DNA of 64,000 nt from NCBI GenBank assembly GCA_035627375.1, contig DASPLX010000046.1, forward strand, positions 74,276 to 138,275. The letters are read 5' to 3'. This DNA is from DASPLX01 sp035627375 (lineage in GTDB: Bacteria; Pseudomonadota; Gammaproteobacteria; Burkholderiales; Burkholderiaceae_D). Position numbers and translations under genes: made by a program. Shown here piece after piece: positions 16,608 through 24,966 of this stretch. The notes beneath the pieces are model-generated. The model saw only the letters and a program-made list of their open reading frames with translations. It was not told where the DNA came from and did not search any database. How positions within the stretch are numbered: position 1 is the first letter of the stretch; each line of letters opens with the position of its first letter.

Positions 16608-17981
16608 TCACAGCCAGTACTCCCACAAGCGCGCCAGCCTCTCCTTGATGCGCGCGAGCGGACCGCGCCGCTCCCACGACGGCAGGTCGATCGCCACCGA
16701 CGACTCGAGATCGGCGCGGAACATCCGTTGCATCTGCTGCGCGAAATCGCTGCCGAGCACGACGACATTCAATTCGTTGTTGTGCAGGAAGCTGCGCAAG
16801 TCGATGTTGCTCGATCCGACCGTCGACCACACGCCGTCGATCACGACGGTCTTGGCATGCAGCAGCGCGTCGCGCCGTTCGTGGATCCTGACGCCGGCGC
16901 GCAACAGTTCGCCGTAATAGGAGCGTCCCGCGTGGAAGGTGATGGCGTAATCGGAAAAGCCGGGCAGCAGCAGTCTGACGTCGACGCCGCGGCGCGCGGC
17001 CCGCTTCAGCGCTTCCAGCGTCTGCCGGTCCGGCACGAAATACGCCATCGTGATGTAGACGCTGTGTTCCGCCTGGGATATCGCCGACAGCAGGTTGAGG
17101 TAGATCAGGTTGAGCGCCGTCTCCGGGCCGCTGCCGATGGTTTGCACGACGGTATTGCCCGCGCGCGCCAACGGCGGATAGTAATGCCGGTTCGCAAGCG
17201 GAGCGCAATTCTGCCGCTTCCAGGTATCGAGGAACAGGCGCTGGAAGTCGCGCACCGCCGGACCGCGCACCTCGATGTGCGTATCGCGCCAGCTTTCGAA
17301 GCGCTTCGCCTCGCGCCGCTTGCCGAAGATCGCGCTCGAATAGACGCGGCTGATGTTGATGCCGCCGGCAAATCCGGTCTTGCCGTCGACCACCAGCAAT
17401 TTGCGGTGGTCGCGGTTGTTCAGGGCAAGCAGCCTGCCCTTGACCGGATTGACCGGATTGAATTCGCACACCTTGATGCCGTGCGCGCGCAGTTTCTCGA
17501 AGAATTCCCCGGAGGTGCCGAGCGCGCCCACGCTGTCGTAGATCAGGCCGACTTGCACGCCCTCGCCGGCCTTGCGGATCAGCAGATCGGAAAACCGCTT
17601 TCCGATCTCGTCTTCCTCGAGGATATAGGTTTCGAGATGGACGTGATGGCGCGCCGCGGCGATCGCATCGAACATCGCGTCGTAGGTATGCGGCCCGTCG
17701 ATCAGCAGGCGCACGGCGTTGCCTTCGACCAGCGGTTCCTCGCTGATCGCATGCATGAAGGCCAGGTGCCGCTCCAGCAATCCGCTTTTGCCCTGCCGTT
17801 GCAGGTCGCGCAGGATGGCGTCGGCGCGCGCTTGCGACAGCAGCCCTTGCTGCCCCTTGACGAGCGGCCGCCGCAGCGGCGCGTCGATGCGGCGCAATTG
17901 CTCGTAGTCAGGCAGCGCGGCGCATCCGCAGGCGAAAACCGCTGCGGCCACGGCGGCGGCATATCGGAATCCGGCAGGCAT
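16608..17981 (-). CDS. phospholipase D family lipoprotein, cardiolipin-synthase-like
   Basis: 457 residues from the ATG at 17981. This start gives a compact lipoprotein signal (MPAGFRYAAAVAAAVFACGC) with candidate lipobox Cys at residue 18 or 20; starts at 18008 or 18029 are possible and none has a good ribosome site. Two PLD (HKD) motifs are visible: HRKLLVVDGKTGFAGG near residue 192 and HAKTVVIDGVWSTVGSSN near residue 376. This matches ClsC/ClsB-type cardiolipin synthases, although a lipoprotein anchor is less common there. It would join two phosphatidyl groups or hydrolyse phospholipids at the membrane. It is convergent with the glycan operon. Confidence 0.85.
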   Translation of the reverse strand: MPAGFRYAAAVAAAVFACGCAALPDYEQLRRIDAPLRRPLVKGQQGLLSQARADAILRDLQRQGKSGLLERHLAFMHAISEEPLVEGNAVRLLIDGPHTYDAMFDAIAAARHHVHLETYILEEDEIGKRFSDLLIRKAGEGVQVGLIYDSVGALGTSGEFFEKLRAHGIKVCEFNPVNPVKGRLLALNNRDHRKLLVVDGKTGFAGGINISRVYSSAIFGKRREAKRFESWRDTHIEVRGPAVRDFQRLFLDTWKRQNCAPLANRHYYPPLARAGNTVVQTIGSGPETALNLIYLNLLSAISQAEHSVYITMAYFVPDRQTLEALKRAARRGVDVRLLLPGFSDYAITFHAGRSYYGELLRAGVRIHERRDALLHAKTVVIDGVWSTVGSSNIDLRSFLHNNELNVVVLGSDFAQQMQRMFRADLESSVAIDLPSWERRGPLARIKERLARLWEYWL

Positions 17982-18045
17982 GACGGATCGCGGCGATTCG
18001 AAAAGCATCGTTGGCGCGCAGTGGAACATCGGGTTCGGGAAGCCG

Positions 18046-18058
18046 GGTAAAACTTACC
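18046..18058. repeat. GGTAA-N3-TTACC palindrome, copy 1
   Basis: GGTAA (18046-18050) and TTACC (18054-18058) flank AAC. It lies in the divergent region (17982-18230) between the phospholipase-D-like lipoprotein and the hemerythrin gene. A second copy with the same spacing is at 36811-36823. The role is unknown; a regulator site for envelope/stress genes is possible. Confidence 0.4.
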
Positions 18059-18230
18059 GGTCGAGGATGTCAATACTATCCGGCATCGAAAGACTCCGCG
18101 GCCGCGGAATGGCCGGACGCTGCCGAATATCAAGAGTCGATGCGAGTATCGCGTCGCTGCCTGAAAATGCTGCTTGGCATGAAGCTTGCGAGACTGGCTG
18201 CTCGATTGTCACTTAGCCGAGGAGTCCGCC

Positions 18231-18755
18231 ATGCCGCGCAAGAACCATGAATCGCCCCGTTCCAGGAATGCCATCGACCTGCTGGTCGAGGACCACCAGG
18301 AAGTATTGAGCCTGTTCGAGGATTTCAAGAGCCTGCAGGACGACGAAGACGTGGATGACGACGTCAAGCAGACGCTGGTCGAACGGATCTGCACCGAATT
18401 GACCATCCATAGCGAGATCGAGGAAGAGCTGCTTTACCCTGCCATGCGCGACGCGTTCGCGGACCATGCGCTGCTCGACGAGGCGGAAGTCGAGCATGCG
18501 ATCGCGGAGCAGTTGATCGCGGAGCTGGAATCGATGGAGCCGGGCGACGATTTGTACGACGCCAAGGTGAGCGTGCTCGGCGAGTACGTGCGCCACCATA
18601 TCGACGAGGAACAGGAGAAACTGTTCCCGAAGGCAAAGAAGGCCAAGATGGATCTCGACACGCTCGGCGAGGAACTATTGTTGCGCAAGGAGGAATTGCG
18701 TACCGAGTTCGGGTTGCCGGACGAGAACGACGGCGCGATCGAGGAAGACGAATGA
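18231..18755 (+). CDS. hemerythrin HHE-domain protein
   Basis: 174 residues. The ATG at 18231 follows GAGGAG with seven bases between; a longer frame from 18186 is rejected. The four-helix diiron domain shows a His in LVEDHQEV, HSEIEEELLYPAM in the second helix, a further HAIAEQLI and finally HHIDEEQEKLFP. These are the metal ligands of HHE proteins. It is rich in Glu and Asp, especially near the C-terminus. Members bind O2, NO or act in iron/redox protection. It lies divergent from the phospholipase-D-like gene and convergent with the ArsR regulator. Confidence 0.88.
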   Translation: MPRKNHESPRSRNAIDLLVEDHQEVLSLFEDFKSLQDDEDVDDDVKQTLVERICTELTIHSEIEEELLYPAMRDAFADHALLDEAEVEHAIAEQLIAELESMEPGDDLYDAKVSVLGEYVRHHIDEEQEKLFPKAKKAKMDLDTLGEELLLRKEELRTEFGLPDENDGAIEEDE

Positions 18756-18795
18756 CGCTCGGGCGACGGGCGGCCGGCGTCCGCCGCGAGAGGCG

Positions 18796-19485
18796 CTAAG
18801 AAGACTCGGGGTGAAAGGCTTGGCGCAACGCGCGTTCGCCGGCCGGCGTGAAATGCACCACGCGCGACTCCCGGTCGCGCCGGGCCCAGCCCAGCTTGAT
18901 CACCTGCGCCAGCAGGGAAGCGCCGAGCGCGCCCGCCAGGTGATGGCGGCGCTCGCTCCAGTCGAGGCAGGTGCGGCAGAACGCGCGTCTCTGGCTTCGC
19001 AGCTGATCGACATCGATGCCGAGCTCGCCGAACAGCGCGCGTCCCGCCGCGGTGAGTTCGAGGCTGTCCTCGCCGAGCGCCAGCGCGCGCCGTTCGCGCA
19101 AGCTGTCGAACACGAATACGCCGAGTTCGCCGGCCAGATGGTCGTAGCAAACGCGTGCCTTGCGCAGCGCCGGTTCGCGCGGACTGCCGCGCAGGCGGAC
19201 CGCGCCGGCGCGGAACGCCACGCCCATGAGCGATTCGAGCAGGTGCGCGACGTCGTCGTCGGCCAGGCGAAAATAACGATGCCGCCCCTGCGCCTCGACC
19301 GCGAGCAGGCCGGCATCGACCAGCTTGGCGAGGTGGCCGCTGATGGTTTGCTTGGTCACGTTCGCGCGCTCGGCCAGTTCGGTGGCAGTGAGCGCGTGGC
19401 CGCCCATGAGCGAAGTCAGCACTTCGGCGCGCGCATGGTCGCCGATCAGGGCAGCGATATTCACGATGTTCGGTCCGTCTTTCAT
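18796..19485 (-). CDS. ArsR-type winged-helix regulator with C-terminal extension
   Basis: 229 residues, about twice the length of classic ArsR proteins. Residues about 6-80 form the winged helix: GDHARAEVLTSLMGGHALTA then ELAERANVTKQTISGHLAKL. The C-terminal region (residues 100-225) is an extra domain with three Cys (near VCYDH and RAFCRTCLD), a possible metal or redox sensor, but unproven. The ATG at 19485 is preceded by AGGAT and overlaps a perfect inverted repeat. It is divergent from the NIPSNAP-monooxygenase pair and is probably its repressor. The effector cannot be read from the sequence. Confidence 0.88.
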   Translation of the reverse strand: MKDGPNIVNIAALIGDHARAEVLTSLMGGHALTATELAERANVTKQTISGHLAKLVDAGLLAVEAQGRHRYFRLADDDVAHLLESLMGVAFRAGAVRLRGSPREPALRKARVCYDHLAGELGVFVFDSLRERRALALGEDSLELTAAGRALFGELGIDVDQLRSQRRAFCRTCLDWSERRHHLAGALGASLLAQVIKLGWARRDRESRVVHFTPAGERALRQAFHPESS

Positions 19486-19507
19486 GGTTCGATCCTAGCC
19501 GAACCAT
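19484..19507. promoter_or_regulatory. ArsR operator palindrome ATGGTTCG-N8-CGAACCAT
   Basis: ATGGTTCG (19484-19491) and CGAACCAT (19500-19507) are perfect inverted 8-bp arms around eight bases. The left arm contains the start codon of the ArsR gene and the site covers its ribosome-binding region. It sits in the 78-base divergent gap, so one bound dimer could control both directions. Assignment to this ArsR protein is inferred from position. Confidence 0.7.
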
Positions 19508-19563
19508 CTTTCCCGCACAAGCGCGTATCGTGTGCTCTCGTTCACCATTACAGGGAAATCCTC

Positions 19564-19902
19564 ATGACCATCGTCTGCGTCATCCGCTATGAAATCGATC
19601 CGTTCCAGCGCGCTGCGTTCAAGGAATATTCGGAGAACTGGGGCCGCATCATTCCGCGTTGCGGCGGCCATCTGATCGGCTACTTCCTGCCGCATGAAGG
19701 GACCAACAACATCGCCTGGGGCCTGATCGCCTTCGATAGCCTGGCTTCCTACGAGCGCTATCGCGCGCGCCTGAAGACCGACGACGCGGGCCGCAGGAAT
19801 TTCGAGATGGCGCAGGAGAAGCGCTTCATCCTGCGCGAGGAGCGCAGCTTCGTCGAAGCAGTCGACGGCACCGTCGGCATTGCAGCGCTGGGGGCGGCAT
19901 GA
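19564..19902 (+). CDS. NIPSNAP-family protein
   Basis: 112-residue dimeric alpha/beta-barrel-like protein with the NIPSNAP pattern: IRYEIDPFQRAAFKEYSENW, then CGGHLIGYFLPHEGTNNIAW and the aromatic LASYERYRARL. The start ATG at 19564 follows AGGGAA and is in the same frame as an implausible longer frame from 18811. NIPSNAP proteins act in small-molecule oxidation or ligand binding; the precise reaction is unknown. It overlaps the next gene by ATGA and is driven from the ArsR divergent promoter region. Confidence 0.85.
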   Translation: MTIVCVIRYEIDPFQRAAFKEYSENWGRIIPRCGGHLIGYFLPHEGTNNIAWGLIAFDSLASYERYRARLKTDDAGRRNFEMAQEKRFILREERSFVEAVDGTVGIAALGAA

Positions 19903-20246
19903 TCGCGGTCATTTTCGAAGTGCAGCCGCATGCCGCCGGCCGGGGCGATTATCTCGATGCCGCCGCGGCGCTGCGCCCGCACCTGGAGCGGATCGACGGC
20001 TTTCTTTCGATCGAGCGTTTCGAAAGCCTGTCCACGCCGGGCAAGCTGCTGTCGCTGTCGTTCTGGCGCGACGAGGAAGCGGTGCGGCAATGGCGCATGC
20101 TGGAGGAGCATCGGCAGGCGCAGGCGCGAGGACGGGCGTTGATCTTTGCCGACTATCGGCTGCGCGTCGCGCACGTGATGCGCGACTATGGCTTGCGGGA
20201 ACGCGATCAGGCGCCGGCGGATTCACGCGCGGCGCATGGCGCCTAA
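19899..20246 (+). CDS. antibiotic biosynthesis monooxygenase (ABM) domain protein
   Basis: 115-residue ABM/ferredoxin-like fold protein: IAVIFEVQPHAAGRGDYLDA, later FLSIERFESLSTPGKLLSLS and FWRDEEAVRQW. The ABM fold occurs in small oxygenases and in enzymes that reduce quinones without cofactor. It overlaps the NIPSNAP gene start-to-stop by four bases, and both proteins have the same dimeric ferredoxin-like fold, so they probably form a two-protein oxidative detoxification unit controlled by the divergent ArsR regulator. Its stop shares bases with the stop of the convergent MocR gene. Confidence 0.85.
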   Translation: MIAVIFEVQPHAAGRGDYLDAAAALRPHLERIDGFLSIERFESLSTPGKLLSLSFWRDEEAVRQWRMLEEHRQAQARGRALIFADYRLRVAHVMRDYGLRERDQAPADSRAAHGA

Positions 20247-21652
20247 CGGGTGAACGCATCCCAGGCCGCGCGCAAGCGCCGGGCGGCTTCGTCCCAGACC
20301 GGCGCCGGCTGCGCATAGGAAATGCGGATGCGGTTCTCGGCCGTGCCGCGAACGGTCAACACGCTGCCGGAAGTCAGCAGCACGCCGTGTTCGCGGGCAA
20401 GCGGCACGAAGTCATCGGCATTCCCGTGCGGCAGCCGCACCCACAAGAACATGCCGCCGTCGGGCACCGTGAAACGCCATTCCGGAAGATGCCGCCGCAG
20501 CGCCGCGATCCAGGCATCGCGCTGCCGCCGCAATGCCGCGCGGCGCGCCTTGAGCAAGGCGTCGTAACGATCGAGAAGATCGCAGGCGATGGCGGCGTTG
20601 ATGGAACTGCCGCCGAGATCCTGCGTCAGCCGGTCGGCCGTCAGCGCGGCGACGATCGCGGCGTTGGCGCGCACCCAGCCGACGCGCAAGCCGCCCCACA
20701 AGGTCTTGCTCAGGCTGCCGATGGTAGCGACAGGAGCATCGAGGTCGTAATGGGCGGGGCTCGGCGGCGCGCCGTGGAACGCAAGGTCGCTGAGGGAATC
20801 GTCGATCACGAGCAAGGTGTCGGAGCGCGCGGCGGCGCGGACCAGCGCGCGACGCTCGGCGGCGCTCCAGGTCGTCCCGGTCGGATTCTGGACCGTCGGG
20901 CAAATATAGGCCATGGCGAACTTGCCGCTGCCGGCCGCCGACATCGCGGCGATCATCGCCGCCGGTCCGCCGGCGGAGCGCTCGATCGGCACCGGCGCCA
21001 GTTCCGCGCCCGCCGCGCGCAGGCAGTCGATCGCGCCGAAGAAGGTCGGCTCTTCGATCAGCACGCGCCGGCCGTTCCCGCCGTAGCGCGCCGCCAGCAG
21101 CGAGATCGCCTGCTGGGCGCCGCCGGTCACGAGGATTTGCGCCGGCTCGCTCGGCACGCCTTGCCGGCTCAGGTGGGCGGCGATCCGTTCGCGCAGCCTG
21201 GGCATGCCCTGCGGCTGATAGGGATACTCCGTCAGTATCTCTCCGCGTGCCGCGGGCGAAAGATGGAGCCAGGCCGGATCGGGCATCGCCGCCGCCAGCG
21301 ACAGGTCGATGACGGCGCCGCCGGCGCCGGGCCGCAGCGCCATCGGATTGCGCATGGATTGCCGGCGCCGCGTGGCCGCCGCATAGCCCGGCGGCCCCTT
21401 GGCGACATACGAGCCGCTACCCTGGCGCGAGGCGATCCAGCCGGCGTCGCGCAGGGCCGTGTAGGCTGCGACCACCAGGGTGCGGCTGACGCCGAGCCGG
21501 TCCGCGAACCTCCGTTCCGGCGGCAGGCGCGTTCCCGCCGGCAAATCGCCTTCCAGGATCAGCGCCTCCAGCGCCGCCGCCAGGGCGCGCGAGCGCACGC
21601 CGCCGAAGCGCCGCCAGTCGCCGAGACGTTCCATCAGATTCGCGAGATCCAT
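20243..21652 (-). CDS. MocR-type regulator: GntR helix-turn-helix fused to aminotransferase-like domain
   Basis: 469 residues. Residues about 15-85 form a GntR winged helix: LEGDLPAGTRLPPERRFADR, then LGVSRTLVVAAYTALRDAGW. Residues 120-465 resemble fold-type I aminotransferases, with the PLP lysine in IGSLSKTLWGGLRVGW. MocR proteins sense PLP or PLP-linked amino acids (PdxR, GabR). It is divergent from a PLP-dependent decarboxylase gene, with a TATCARTCCA direct repeat in the 88-base gap, so it probably controls that gene and itself. The amino-acid signal is unknown. Confidence 0.92.
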   Translation of the reverse strand: MDLANLMERLGDWRRFGGVRSRALAAALEALILEGDLPAGTRLPPERRFADRLGVSRTLVVAAYTALRDAGWIASRQGSGSYVAKGPPGYAAATRRRQSMRNPMALRPGAGGAVIDLSLAAAMPDPAWLHLSPAARGEILTEYPYQPQGMPRLRERIAAHLSRQGVPSEPAQILVTGGAQQAISLLAARYGGNGRRVLIEEPTFFGAIDCLRAAGAELAPVPIERSAGGPAAMIAAMSAAGSGKFAMAYICPTVQNPTGTTWSAAERRALVRAAARSDTLLVIDDSLSDLAFHGAPPSPAHYDLDAPVATIGSLSKTLWGGLRVGWVRANAAIVAALTADRLTQDLGGSSINAAIACDLLDRYDALLKARRAALRRQRDAWIAALRRHLPEWRFTVPDGGMFLWVRLPHGNADDFVPLAREHGVLLTSGSVLTVRGTAENRIRISYAQPAPVWDEAARRLRAAWDAFTR

Positions 21653-21653
21653 C

Positions 21654-21696
21654 TATCAGTCCACCATGCGCGAATTGGATATTTTTTATCAATCCA
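21654..21696. promoter_or_regulatory. MocR operator: two TATCARTCCA direct repeats
   Basis: TATCAGTCCA (21654-21663) and TATCAATCCA (21687-21696) differ by one base and are 33 bases apart start-to-start, about three helical turns. An inverted part-copy TTGGATA sits between them at 21675-21681. MocR/GabR dimers are known to bind direct repeats spaced by full helical turns. The site is in the gap between the MocR gene and the decarboxylase. Confidence 0.6.
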
Positions 21697-21740
21697 GTTT
21701 CGGCGATCATGATATTCCATTGTTTGTTCCGTATCGAATC

Positions 21741-23126
21741 ATGCATCCGCTGCTCGCCCACGATCTGAAACATGCCGACGAACTCCTCGACCGGACACGC
21801 GCCTACGCCGCCGCCGTGGTCGCCGGACTGGCCGAACGGCCGGTCACGGTCCGGCCGGAGCCGCCGGCGCACCGCCCGCTGCCGCCGGCCGGCATCGGCT
21901 TCGACGCCGCGCTGGACGACTTCCGCGCGCGCTGGGCGCCCGGCTTTTCCGGATCGGCCGGTCCGCGCTATCTCGGCTTCGTGACCGGCGGGGCGACCCC
22001 GGCCGGCATCGCGGGCGACTGGCTGACCGCCGCGTTCGACCAGAATCCGACCGCCGGCCTGGATTCCACCGCGCCCGACCTGGAACGGGAAACGATCGCA
22101 TGGCTGCGCGATCTGTTCGGATTGAGCGATGCCCAGCATGGCTGCTTCGTCACCGGCGCCACCATGTCGAACGCGGTCGGGCTGGCGATCGGACGCGAGT
22201 GGATCGGCGAAACGAAGGGTATCTGCGTCAGCCAGGAAGGGCTGGCCGCGCTCGGCGCCGTCACGGTGTTGTCCGGCGCCCCGCATTCGAGCATCTACAA
22301 GGGGCTGTCGCTGCTCGGCATCGGCCGCAAGTCGCTGCGCCGCCTGCCGTCGCTGCCCCAGCGCGAAGCCGTCGACCTGGAGGCGCTGGAACAGGCGTTA
22401 CGGGAATTGAAGGGCGAGCCGGCGATCGTGGTGGCCAATTGCGGCACCGTCAATACCGTCGATTTCGACGACCTCGCCGCCATCGTCGCGCTGAAGCGGC
22501 GCTATCCGTTCTGGCTGCATGTCGATGCGGCGTTCGGCGGATTCGCGGCGCTGCTGCCGGAGCATGCGCACCTGGTTGCGGCCCTGGATGCCGCCGATTC
22601 GATCTGCATCGATTGCCATAAATGGCTGAACGTGCCCTATGACAGCGCGGTACAGTTCACGCGCCGGCGCGACCTGCAATCGCGGGTATTCCAGAACAAC
22701 GCGGCTTATCTCGGCATGCCGCTGGAGAATCCGGATTTCGTCCATCTCACGCCGGAAAATTCGCGCCGGCTGCGCGCCCTGGCCGCCTGGTTCGCCCTCG
22801 CTTCCTACGGCCGGGACGGGCAACGCGACATCGTGGCGCGCAATATCGAGGCCGCCCGAACCCTCGGCGAGCGCATCGGGCAAGAGCCCCGCCTGCGCCT
22901 GCTGGCGCCGGTGCGCATGAATGTCGTCTGCTTCACGCTGGCCGACGCGCCGACCGAAAGCCGGATCCAGTCCTTCGTCGAACGCCTGCGCGACGATGGC
23001 GAAGCCTTCCTGACGCCGACCGTGCTGCACGGCGTCTGGGCATTGCGCGCGGCGTTCAGCAACTGGCGCACGACGCCGGAAGACGTCGATCGCATCTTCG
23101 ATGCCGTCCGGCGCGCCTGCCCCTGA
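21741..23126 (+). CDS. pyridoxal-dependent decarboxylase, group II
   Basis: 461 residues. The group II fold-type I decarboxylase pattern is clear: LGFVTGGATPAGIAGDWL, TGATMSNAVGLAIGRE, HVDAAFGGFAALL and the PLP lysine in CIDCHKWLNVPYDSA. Members decarboxylate Glu, aromatic amino acids, 2,4-diaminobutyrate or cysteine sulfinate; the substrate cannot be chosen from motifs alone. I took the ATG at 21741; an ATG at 21666 in the same frame would place the operator inside the gene. It is divergent from the MocR regulator, which probably tunes it. Confidence 0.9.
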   Translation: MHPLLAHDLKHADELLDRTRAYAAAVVAGLAERPVTVRPEPPAHRPLPPAGIGFDAALDDFRARWAPGFSGSAGPRYLGFVTGGATPAGIAGDWLTAAFDQNPTAGLDSTAPDLERETIAWLRDLFGLSDAQHGCFVTGATMSNAVGLAIGREWIGETKGICVSQEGLAALGAVTVLSGAPHSSIYKGLSLLGIGRKSLRRLPSLPQREAVDLEALEQALRELKGEPAIVVANCGTVNTVDFDDLAAIVALKRRYPFWLHVDAAFGGFAALLPEHAHLVAALDAADSICIDCHKWLNVPYDSAVQFTRRRDLQSRVFQNNAAYLGMPLENPDFVHLTPENSRRLRALAAWFALASYGRDGQRDIVARNIEAARTLGERIGQEPRLRLLAPVRMNVVCFTLADAPTESRIQSFVERLRDDGEAFLTPTVLHGVWALRAAFSNWRTTPEDVDRIFDAVRRACP

Positions 23127-23144
23127 ACCGCATCCGAACAGGCT

Positions 23145-23537
23145 TCATTCGCCCATCGGCGTGCATAACTCGACCAAGGTGCCGTCCGGACAACGGACAT
23201 AGGAAACCGTCTGTCCCCAGGGCATGGCCTTCGGCGGCATCATTTCCGCAGCGCCGGCAGCCAGGGCCTTGGCATGGGCGGCTTGCACGTCGGACGTCGT
23301 GAAGGCCACCTCCATGCCGAGCGGCAGCGGCGAGGCGTCGACTTTCACATAGCCGTCCGGAAAATGCGCGGCGCCGATATCATGCGATGCGAACGACAAG
23401 GTCGTGGCGCCGGTCTCGAGCTCGCCGTATTGGCCCGATTCATGGAGAAAGCGACGCTGCAAACCGAAAGCCCTCTCGAAAAAACCGAGCGATGCCGCCA
23501 CGTCGGCAACGTAGATCAGGGTATATCCGAATTTCAT
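23145..23537 (-). CDS. VOC-superfamily (glyoxalase/bleomycin-resistance-like) protein
   Basis: 130-residue paired beta-alpha-beta-beta-beta protein: MKFGYTLIYVADVAASLGFF, then FSFASHD-type strands, a GMEVAFTTSDVQAAHAKAL repeat and the C-terminal RCPDGTLVELCTPM. VOC enzymes bind a metal and act on small electrophiles such as methylglyoxal or antibiotics. The start ATG at 23537 follows GGAGG by six bases; a second ATG two codons upstream lies too close to the site, and the longer frame to 23687 is unsupported. A LexA-like box lies about 50 bases upstream. Confidence 0.88.
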   Translation of the reverse strand: MKFGYTLIYVADVAASLGFFERAFGLQRRFLHESGQYGELETGATTLSFASHDIGAAHFPDGYVKVDASPLPLGMEVAFTTSDVQAAHAKALAAGAAEMMPPKAMPWGQTVSYVRCPDGTLVELCTPMGE

Positions 23538-23586
23538 TTCCATCCTCCTCTGTTGATCATATGACGACGCCCCCATGGCGGCCGCA

Positions 23587-23606
23587 CACTGTACAAAAAC
23601 ACAGTA
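23587..23606 (-). promoter_or_regulatory. LexA-like (SOS) box upstream of the VOC gene
   Basis: CACTGTACAAAAACACAGTA contains CTGT (23589-23592), eight bases, and ACAG (23601-23604). This matches the CTGT-N8-ACAG core known for LexA in gamma- and betaproteobacteria. It lies about 50 bases upstream of the VOC start and overlaps a minus-strand TATACT that could be a -10 box. No other SOS gene is nearby, so it could also be a chance match. Confidence 0.5.
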
Positions 23607-23831
23607 TAGCAAATAGACATCGAAATTCGCCGGCGAAAACAACACTTTCGCGGCAAGCATGCCGCTCCGTCCCGGCAAAACGTGCATCGACGCAAGGAAG
23701 TGCTAACCTGAAATCACGCCTTCTCATGGCAAGCGCCGCCATGCGGAGAGATAAAGCCGCTCACGGGCGCCGGCGAACGGAGCCCGCTTCGACGGTACAT
23801 GAACTCGAGTCTTTCACCAGGGAGAAAATCA

Positions 23832-24881
23832 ATGGGTCATTCTCAACGTCCGTCTTCGCCCGCGTTCGTCGCGGCGGTCCTGGCATCCGGCCTGCTGCTC
23901 GGCGGGTCGGCTTGCGCGCAAGGCAAATCGGTCCTGACCATCTATACCGCCTTCGAGCCCGAAACGATCAAGTTCTACCGGGCGGCCTTCGAGAAGGAAC
24001 ATCCCGACATCGAAACGCGGTGGGAGCGCGAATCGACCGGCGTCATCACCGCCCGGCTGCTCGAGGAAAAGAGCGCGCCGAAAGCGGACGTGGTCGTCGG
24101 TCTTGCCGCCACCAGCCTCGCGCTGCTGGCGCAGGAAGGCATGCTGATGGGGTACGAGCCGAAAGGCTTCAAGCATTTGAATCCGGCCTATGCCGATACG
24201 GCGCGGCCGCCGACCTGGGTCGGCAACGACGTGTTCGGCTCGACCATCTGCTTCAACACCGCCAAGGCCGCCGAACAGCACTTGCCGAAACCCGTCAGTT
24301 GGAAAGATCTCACCAAGGATGTCTACAAGGGCAAGATCGTCATGCCGCATCCCGGCTCCTCCGGCACCGGCTACCTGGACGTGAGCGCATGGATCCAGAT
24401 GTGGGGCGAGAAGGAAGCCTGGAAGTACATGGATGCCTTGCATGAGAACATCGCCTACTACACGCACTCCGGCTCCAAGCCGTGCAAGCTGGCCGGCGCC
24501 GGCGATATCCCGATCGGCATTTCCTTCGAATTCCGGGCCGGCCTGGAGATCCGCAGCGGCAAGCCGATCGCGGCGGTCTTTCCGGCGGAAGGGTTGGGCT
24601 GGGATATCGAGGCGAACGCTATCCTGAAAGGCGCCAAGAATGTCGACGGCGCGAAGAAGCTGGCCGACTGGATGGCGAGCAAGGAAGCCAACGCCATTCA
24701 CGGTAATTTCTTCACCATCGTCGCCTATCCCGGCCAGGCGAAGAAGATGGAGGGCATCCCGGACAACTATGAAAGCCTGCTCATGAAGAAGAACGACTTC
24801 AATTGGGCGGCGAAGAACCGGGAACGCATCATCAAGGAGTGGACCAAGCGCTATGGGGCGAAGGCGGAGCCGAAGTCCTGA
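23832..24881 (+). CDS. periplasmic substrate-binding protein, 2-aminoethylphosphonate/iron(III)-type (PhnS-like)
   Basis: 349 residues. A Sec signal peptide (residues 1-28, AAVLASGLLLGGSACAQG) precedes a type II binding fold: LTIYTAFEPETIKFYRAAFE, ADVVVGLAATSLALLAQEGML, then MPHPGSSGTGYLDVSAW and SGKPIAAVFPAEGLGWDIEA. This resembles the PhnS branch that binds 2-aminoethylphosphonate, related to iron(III)-binding proteins. The ATG at 23832 follows GGGAG. No permease or ATPase gene of the same system lies next to it, so it is an orphan binding protein here and may serve a transporter elsewhere or a sensor. Confidence 0.85.
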   Translation: MGHSQRPSSPAFVAAVLASGLLLGGSACAQGKSVLTIYTAFEPETIKFYRAAFEKEHPDIETRWERESTGVITARLLEEKSAPKADVVVGLAATSLALLAQEGMLMGYEPKGFKHLNPAYADTARPPTWVGNDVFGSTICFNTAKAAEQHLPKPVSWKDLTKDVYKGKIVMPHPGSSGTGYLDVSAWIQMWGEKEAWKYMDALHENIAYYTHSGSKPCKLAGAGDIPIGISFEFRAGLEIRSGKPIAAVFPAEGLGWDIEANAILKGAKNVDGAKKLADWMASKEANAIHGNFFTIVAYPGQAKKMEGIPDNYESLLMKKNDFNWAAKNRERIIKEWTKRYGAKAEPKS

Positions 24882-24966
24882 TCGCGTCGTCCAGCCGCGT
24901 TGTCCAGTCCCGGCGCGACTCCTCCCCGATCTCCGGAGGAGCCGCACCGGCCCAGAGGAGGCCTCC

